A stretch of 50,487 nucleotides of DNA from CAIOGO01 sp964447445 (lineage in GTDB: Bacteria; Bipolaricaulota; Bipolaricaulia; UBA7950; UBA9294): the NCBI GenBank assembly GCA_964447445.1, contig CAYUSW010000035.1, positions 1-50,487 of the forward strand. Reading direction: 5' to 3'. Under the pieces are notes generated by a model. That model saw only the letters and a list, made by a program, of their open reading frames with translations. It was not told the origin of the DNA and made no database searches. Positions 45,708-50,487 of the stretch are shown in pieces. Each line of letters begins with the position of its first letter. The first letter of the stretch is position 1. A program made the position numbers and the translations under genes.

Positions 45708-47827
45708 GGCGCCACCACCAGTCTCTCCACGGTCGAAGTACCCTTGTCCGTGGCCAACACGTACAGATAGAGGCCGGCCGCTACCCGTTCGCCGCCATCC
45801 GTCCTCAGGTTCCACGTGAACAGTGGCCCGGTCAGCTCGGCTTCAAGCACCCGTCGCCCCGCCATGTCATAGACACGAAGGGTCGCATGGCGCGAGCCCT
45901 CGGGCACCTCGACCGCGAAGACGGCCTCGTCCACCGCGGGATTCCCGACAGCGCGGATCGTGGGGCGAGAGTCTGGAGGCAGCGGCGGCTCCGACGGCTC
46001 GACCTCGCCGAGTGCAGCCCAGACATCGAGCTTGCCGTAGCCCCAACGCACATTGGGCGTGGCGCCCGTGTACCGATCGCGGGCGGCCGTGCTGGTCACG
46101 AGCTCGAGGAGTTCGGACGACGTGAGACGCGGATTCACGCAGAGCAAGAGAGCGATCGCTCCCGCCACGTGCGGCGCCGCCATGCTCGTCCCGCGGCGCA
46201 TCACGTGCACTCGATCAGGGTGGACGAAGAGGTCCATCGCTGTGGCTGTCGAGGAAAGAGCGGCCGCGATCCACGCGCCGGGCGCCGTCAGATCAGGCTT
46301 CGTCCGCCCGTCGCGCGTTGGACCCTGGCTTGAGAAGTCAGATAGAACCCCGATGGGAGCCTCGTCCGACATGTCCTGGTCGCCAAAGAGCGACGGCCAT
46401 TGCGCTTTCGTGTTGAAAGAACCCACCGTGATCGCGCCTCGCGCGTTGCCCGGCTCGTCGATCGTGGACGAGGTGTCGCCGCCCACGATGCGTCCCGTGT
46501 CGCTCGTGATCCAGCCATCAAACCGCCCGCCGCCGCCCTCATCGCGCACCATGACGCGCCACCGCGTTCCCGAGGAAATGCTCGTGATCCGCACGAGCGC
46601 TTCCCGGTCCCCGTTGCCTGGGTTCACGCCCTCCGACGCGTTGTCGATGTACGCAATGCCGTCGGGCGAGGACACGAATCCGCTCGCGCTGCCTGCCGAC
46701 GCGGAGAGTGAGGCTCCCGCCGGCGAGGAGAGACTGATCGCGAACCGCGACGTCCCTGGGTACCAGAGGCTCAGCATCACCTCACGCCCCCCAGCATCGA
46801 GCTCGAAGGTGCGGCTTCCGCCTTGGAGTGTTCCCGAGACGTGGATCGCGAGGTCGCCCTCGTTTCCCGCAGCCACGATGATCGCACGCCCCGGTCCCTG
46901 CGCGAGCTCGTACAGCCCTCGCTCGAACGCCGACGTCCCATCGTGCGGCCCTTCCTGGCCGCCCAGGCTCAGATTTACAACGGCCGGGAGTCCCCGCCGC
47001 TCGGCCTCGTCGAACACGTATGCCACGGCCTCCAGGATGTCGGCAGTGTAGAACGTCGTTTTCACCGCGACGATCCAGGCGCCGGGAGCCACGCCGCGGA
47101 ACCCGGCGGACGAGGAAGAGCCGTCGCCGGCCGCGATGGCGGCGACGTGCGTGCCGTGTCCGTCCCGATCCGCCTCGCGCACGGTCCCCGAGTCCAGCCC
47201 GCCGCTCGCCAGGTCCGCCTCGATGTCGTCTTGGTCGTAGGTCGCGCCGAACAGCCCCCACGTCTGGTCCAGAATCGCGAGGATCCGCGACGACTCCTCC
47301 CGCCCGTCTCCGTCTCCGTCGTACCGGAAGTCGAGATGCCGGAAGTCGATGCCGGTGTCCACCACACCGATGACGGCCCCTTCGCCCTCGATCGGCGGCG
47401 AGGCTGTGTGAGCAAGATTCGCTCCCGTCGCGGACACGCTCGCGTCAAGCGTCGGCCGAGTCCGCCACGAGGCTTCCACGTACTGGACCAGGGGATCCTC
47501 GATGAGGTTCGCGAGTTCGGCTCGAGACACGACGAGGGCCGCCACAGTGCCGGTCGAGAAGTCGAACGGCACTCTTCCCAGGGCGCCCCCGGATACAGAC
47601 TCGACGGTCGACGCGAGCACCTTGACTCGCACCTCGCCCGTGAGACCCACCACCGTCTGGAGGCCGTCGGACGGCGCCGCCCTCGCCGAGGCCCCGAGCC
47701 CTTCGTCAAGCCACGCCCGGAGCGTAGGGTCAAGTCGCGCGCTTTCAGCCGCCGCAACACAGGCCGCCGCGCCGACGGTCAATCCTAGGATAAGAAGAAC
47801 AACGGCTCCCGCCGTGCTACGCTGCAC
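45704..47827 (-). CDS. Secreted subtilisin-like serine protease (S8) with type IX-like C-terminal sorting domain
   Basis: 707 residues from GTG 47827. Signal peptide about 1-27. An N-terminal propeptide-like region runs to about 145. Catalytic triad D157 (IGVVDTGIDFRHLDF), H224 (DGHGTHVAAIAAG) and S548 (RGTSMAAPHVAGA), with oxyanion N322 (VAAGNEGD). Residues 330-440 are a PPC-like beta insert. After a Pro-rich linker (610-622) the last 85 residues (RAVGNPAVDEAVFAVEVPEG, RVYDMAGRRVLEAEL, GLYLYVLATDKG, VERLVV) match the FlgD-like/type A C-terminal domain that directs type IX secretion. GGGGGG precedes the start. The next gene encodes a PorV-like barrel, which binds such domains. Confidence 0.9.
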   Translation of the reverse strand: MQRSTAGAVVLLILGLTVGAAACVAAAESARLDPTLRAWLDEGLGASARAAPSDGLQTVVGLTGEVRVKVLASTVESVSGGALGRVPFDFSTGTVAALVVSRAELANLIEDPLVQYVEASWRTRPTLDASVSATGANLAHTASPPIEGEGAVIGVVDTGIDFRHLDFRYDGDGDGREESSRILAILDQTWGLFGATYDQDDIEADLASGGLDSGTVREADRDGHGTHVAAIAAGDGSSSSAGFRGVAPGAWIVAVKTTFYTADILEAVAYVFDEAERRGLPAVVNLSLGGQEGPHDGTSAFERGLYELAQGPGRAIIVAAGNEGDLAIHVSGTLQGGSRTFELDAGGREVMLSLWYPGTSRFAISLSSPAGASLSASAGSASGFVSSPDGIAYIDNASEGVNPGNGDREALVRITSISSGTRWRVMVRDEGGGGRFDGWITSDTGRIVGGDTSSTIDEPGNARGAITVGSFNTKAQWPSLFGDQDMSDEAPIGVLSDFSSQGPTRDGRTKPDLTAPGAWIAAALSSTATAMDLFVHPDRVHVMRRGTSMAAPHVAGAIALLLCVNPRLTSSELLELVTSTAARDRYTGATPNVRWGYGKLDVWAALGEVEPSEPPLPPDSRPTIRAVGNPAVDEAVFAVEVPEGSRHATLRVYDMAGRRVLEAELTGPLFTWNLRTDGGERVAAGLYLYVLATDKGTSTVERLVVAP

Positions 47828-47858
47828 GCCTTCGTTCCCCCCTCTTCTTGAGGCCCGT

Positions 47859-47888
47859 ATTGTACACGACGCCGATTCGGCAACCCAA
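47859..47888 (-). promoter_or_regulatory. Promoter of the subtilase-PorV-barrel operon
   Basis: Minus strand TTGGGT (47883-47888), 18-base spacer, TACAAT (47859-47864). Leader about 25 bases with a GGGGGG ribosome binding site. Confidence 0.55.
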
Positions 47889-47927
47889 GAGCTGTCTCGT
47901 CTCCAGAGGAGTGACAAGCCATCGTCC

Positions 47928-47957
47928 TTTACAGGCGCTTCGTCGCTGTGCTATCAT
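47928..47957 (+). promoter_or_regulatory. Promoter of the 95-residue protein / phosphohexomutase / leuS run
   Basis: TTTACA (47928-47933), 18-base spacer, TATCAT (47952-47957). The leader of about 95 bases holds two mutually exclusive short hairpins: GCGCAG/CTGCGC (47968-47986) and GGTGC/GCACC (47976-47996). Confidence 0.5.
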
Positions 47958-48059
47958 CCGGACGCTGGCGCAGACGGTGCCTGCGCTTCCTGCACCTCGC
48001 AGCCCGCGGCGCCCTCAGCGAAGGATGGACCCCACGAGCCAGCCTCCGCGGAGCTTCCC

Positions 48060-48347
48060 ATGACGAACGGCGATACGACAGATCCACAGACGGATGATGA
48101 GATGCTGGCGCGCTACAAGGTGGCCGTTGAGCGTGCGCTCCTGCGCGTCCCCGTGAAGAACGGTGTCGTCGACATCAGCTCCGTCTGGGTAGAGACCTCG
48201 CTGCCGTATGATCTCTTGGAAGCGATCCTGCGCCGGGAGGACCTCGTGCGGCCCGCGAATGTCGAGCGCATTGTCCTCAAGACGCGCGCCCAGCAACCGA
48301 CTCAAGGAGAGCAGAGTGGCTCAGGGAAGCGGCGGAGAAGACGTTAG
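48060..48347 (+). CDS. Small conserved-looking acidic/basic protein of unknown function
   Basis: 95 residues from ATG 48060, with GGAG six bases upstream. The N-terminus is acidic (TTDPQTDDEMLARYKVAVER). The middle reads VPVKNGVVDISSVWVETSLP and LLEAILRREDLVRPANVERI, and the C-terminus is a run of basic residues (GSGKRRRRR). The pattern suggests a small helical domain with a nucleic-acid-binding tail, but no family is recognised. Its last 32 bases overlap the phosphohexomutase gene, so translation is coupled. Confidence 0.65.
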   Translation: MTNGDTTDPQTDDEMLARYKVAVERALLRVPVKNGVVDISSVWVETSLPYDLLEAILRREDLVRPANVERIVLKTRAQQPTQGEQSGSGKRRRRR

Positions 48348-49785
48348 ATTCGGAACCGACGGCTGGCGTGGCATCATGGCCCGCGAGTTCACCTTCGACA
48401 ACGTCGGACGAGTGGCAGACGCCCTCGTCCTCCACTTGCGAGACCCGCGCCGAACGGACGCTGCCATCTACACCGACTGGAAGGCGGAACACCGTCCGGC
48501 CGAGAGTGGCGTCGTCGTCGGCTACGACACTCGCTTCCTGTCCGAGGAGTTCGCCCTCTACTTCGCGCGCGTCGTGCGCGACCACGGAGTCCCCGTCATC
48601 CTGTCCGAGCACACCGTGCCCACTCCGGCCCTCTCCTACGCCGTCGTCGACCGCAGGGCCGCCGCCGGCATTATGATTACGAGCAGCCACAACCCGCCGA
48701 TCTACAACGGGATCAAGATCAAGGCCGAGTACGGCGGATCGGCTTCCCAGGAGATCACGGACTCGGTCGAAAGGCACCTGGCACCGAAGCCGCCAACGCC
48801 TCGCTCCTCGGATGCCGACATCGAGCGCGTCGACTTGCGCACGCCGTACATGAACCGCATCCGCGAGCTGATGGACCGCGAGCGGCTTACCTCGTCGCGC
48901 ATCCACGCCATCGTCGACTCGATGTACGGCTCTGCGGCCGGCTACGTCGCCGAGCTGTTGCGCGAGGCCGGCGTCCCGTACACGCAGATCCGCGGCTCGC
49001 GCGATCCGCTGTTCGGAGGCAAGAAGCCCGAGCCGCTCGTCGAGAACCTGATCCCGCTCCGCGCCGTCCTTCGATCCCGCGCCGCCACCGGCCCGCACGA
49101 GCGAACGATCGGCGTGATTACCGACGGCGATGGCGACCGCATCGCGGCGATGGACGAGAAGGGCGGATTCATTGACCCGCACGGCACCTACGCGCTCATC
49201 CTGCGCTACCTGGTCGAGGAGCGCGGCCTGAAGGGTGCGGTCGTCGTGTCGTTTAACCTGACAGACCTCGTGCGTCGGATGTGCGCCGCCTACGGACTCG
49301 AGGTCATCGAGGTCCCGATCGGCTTCAAGTACGCGGTCGAGCAGATCCTGAAGAAAGACGTCCTCATGGCAGGGGAAGAGAGCGGCAGCCTCGCCCTGCG
49401 CGGCCACATCCCCGAGCGCGACGGTGTCTTGTGGTCGATCCTCCTTTGCGAGATCCTTGCCACCTCGAAGGGCCCGGCAAGCGAGCTGGTCGCCGACCTG
49501 CACCGCCGCTTTGGACCACAGGCCGTGCGCCGGCGCGACATCGAGATCGAGACGCGACTCAAGGTCGTCGAGCGCCTCCGTCGGAACCCGCCCGACCACT
49601 TCGGCGGCAAGCCGATCCGGTCCATCGAGACACTCGACGGGATGAAGCTGCGCTTCGACGGGGGATGGATCCTCTTCCGCGCTTCAGGCACGGAGCCGAT
49701 CCTGCGCATCTACTGTGAAATGGAAACCGAGGAAGCCGTCCGCGCGATGCTGGACGAAGGCGAACGATTCGCACGAGGAGCCTAG
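48316..49785 (+). CDS. Phosphoglucomutase/phosphomannomutase family protein
   Basis: 489 residues, alpha-D-phosphohexomutase family. VRFGTDGWRGIMA opens domain 1; the phosphoserine loop is MITSSHNPPIYNGIK; the metal loop is ITDGDGDRIAAMDE; the sugar loop GEESGSLAL; and the phosphate loop RASGTEPILRIY. All four catalytic elements are intact. It moves phosphate between C1 and C6 of a hexose, supplying nucleotide sugars for envelope glycans; substrate choice between glucose, mannose and glucosamine is open. GTG 48316 follows AAGGAG. leuS starts four bases after its stop. Confidence 0.93.
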   Translation: MAQGSGGEDVRFGTDGWRGIMAREFTFDNVGRVADALVLHLRDPRRTDAAIYTDWKAEHRPAESGVVVGYDTRFLSEEFALYFARVVRDHGVPVILSEHTVPTPALSYAVVDRRAAAGIMITSSHNPPIYNGIKIKAEYGGSASQEITDSVERHLAPKPPTPRSSDADIERVDLRTPYMNRIRELMDRERLTSSRIHAIVDSMYGSAAGYVAELLREAGVPYTQIRGSRDPLFGGKKPEPLVENLIPLRAVLRSRAATGPHERTIGVITDGDGDRIAAMDEKGGFIDPHGTYALILRYLVEERGLKGAVVVSFNLTDLVRRMCAAYGLEVIEVPIGFKYAVEQILKKDVLMAGEESGSLALRGHIPERDGVLWSILLCEILATSKGPASELVADLHRRFGPQAVRRRDIEIETRLKVVERLRRNPPDHFGGKPIRSIETLDGMKLRFDGGWILFRASGTEPILRIYCEMETEEAVRAMLDEGERFARGA

Positions 49786-49788
49786 GCC

Positions 49789-50487
49789 ATGGCGGCCCAT
49801 GTGACAGAACCCTACGACTTTAGAGCGATTGAAGCACGCTGGCGCGACCACTGGACCGAGAAGGGCTACTTCCGCGTCGACACCAAGGCGCGCGAGAACA
49901 CCTTCTACTACCTGAACATGTTTCCCTACCCGTCCGGGTACCTCCACGTCGGGCACGGGCGGAACTACATCATCGGCGACGTCCTGATGCGCTTCTACCG
50001 CATGCGCGGCTACAACATCCTGAACCCAATGGGCTGGGACGCCTTCGGCTTGCCGGCCGAGAACGCCGCCATCGACCGCGGCATCCACCCACGCGAGTGG
50101 ACGGTCAAGAACATCGCCTACGCCAAGGACCAATTCCGAGCGTGGGGCATCGTCTACGACTGGGACCGCGAGATCGCGACCTGCGACCTCGACTACTACC
50201 GCTGGACGCAGTGGCTGTTCCTCGAGCTCTACAAGAAGGGCCTCGCCTACCGCAAGCGGGCAACCGTCAACTACTGCCCGCAGTGCAAGACCGTGCTCGC
50301 GAACGAACAGGTCGTCGGCGGCGGCTGCGACCGCTGCGGCACCGAGCCCGAGCCGAAGACGCTCGAACAGTGGTTCTTCAAGATCACCGACTACGCCGAT
50401 CGATTGCTCGACGACCTCGCCACGCTCGAGAGCTGGCCCGAGAGCGTCAAGAAGATGCAGGAGAACTGGATCGGGCGAAGCGAGGGC
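49789..50487 (+). CDS. leuS: Leucyl-tRNA synthetase, N-terminal part (runs off the window)
   Basis: The first 233 residues from ATG 49789. YDFRAIEARWRDHWTEKGYF opens the protein, MFPYPSGYLHVGHGRNYIIG carries the HIGH motif (HVGH), and PMGWDAFGLPAENAAI follows. The zinc-binding module has CPQCKTVLANEQVVGGGCDR with a further CxxC. The sequence ends at ENWIGRSEG, just before the editing domain. It charges tRNA-Leu. GAGGAG lies about ten bases upstream, overlapping the end of the phosphohexomutase gene. Confidence 0.97.
   Translation, partial: MAAHVTEPYDFRAIEARWRDHWTEKGYFRVDTKARENTFYYLNMFPYPSGYLHVGHGRNYIIGDVLMRFYRMRGYNILNPMGWDAFGLPAENAAIDRGIHPREWTVKNIAYAKDQFRAWGIVYDWDREIATCDLDYYRWTQWLFLELYKKGLAYRKRATVNYCPQCKTVLANEQVVGGGCDRCGTEPEPKTLEQWFFKITDYADRLLDDLATLESWPESVKKMQENWIGRSEG

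Noticed and set aside
48277..49599. Minus-strand open frame of 440 codons opposite the phosphohexomutase
   Set aside because: Lies antisense to an intact enzyme with all four catalytic loops; composition is low-complexity and no start signal is present.

Overview
The window is GC-rich and gene-dense. Most genes sit in tight operons with 1-17 base overlaps of ATGA, GTGA or TTGA type. It encodes core bacterial machinery (mutL, dnaX, class A RNase P RNA, infC, obg, ribosomal proteins L20, L21, L27 and L35, metG, leuS). It also encodes secreted beta-rich proteins, two of which end in phenylalanine in the way of outer-membrane barrels. The source is therefore a bacterium with two membranes. No gene here settles the phylum. 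The mix of a compact type IX-like outer-membrane cluster, archaeal-looking small proteins and unusual gene order fits an uncultivated deep lineage (Bipolaricaulota-like is one guess, low confidence). Promoters read as TTGnnn, 16-18 bases, TAnnnT. Several operon-first genes appear to start at or very near the transcription start.

Layout. 1-6440: a lipoprotein fragment, an EamA exporter, a two-gene iron-sulfur/FAD amine or amino-acid oxidoreductase with its XRE-cupin regulator, and a divergent M42 aminopeptidase. 6499-10419: a thiamine locus (TPP riboswitch, thiamine pyrophosphokinase, NMT1-type ABC importer, methyltransferase). 10452-13081: a diacylglycerol-kinase-family protein convergent with mutL. 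13162-15230: a small HTH/coiled-coil protein, an HD phosphohydrolase and a minimal tyrosine recombinase with a dif-shaped 28-base site just upstream. 15351-25240: a seven-gene MoxR-DUF58-VWA envelope operon.

25237-31664: tRNA-Pro behind a tandemly repeated leader, dnaX-ybaB, zinc-ribbon proteins, rnpB, a membrane zinc peptidase, rpe and ribD. 31698-38257 (minus strand): one long run rplU - degenerate prp - rpmA - obg - nadD - infC - rpmI - rplT - folB - folK - rng - tRNA-Val, with a decayed second tRNA-Val. 38260-40659: metG divergent from a MoaD/ThiS-like gene. 40905-47827 (minus strand): secreted subtilase with a type IX-like C-terminal domain, a PorV-like barrel and a 1312-residue outer-membrane protein carrying a seven-bladed propeller. 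48060-50487: a small protein, a phosphohexomutase and the start of leuS.

The most exciting candidate is the three-gene cluster at 40905-47827. It looks like a reduced cargo / shuttle / translocon set related to type IX secretion. Other points worth checking are the self-consistent TPP translational switch, the AUC start of infC, the catalytically dead Prp homologue, the recombinase with its dif-like site, and the repeated tRNA-Pro leader.
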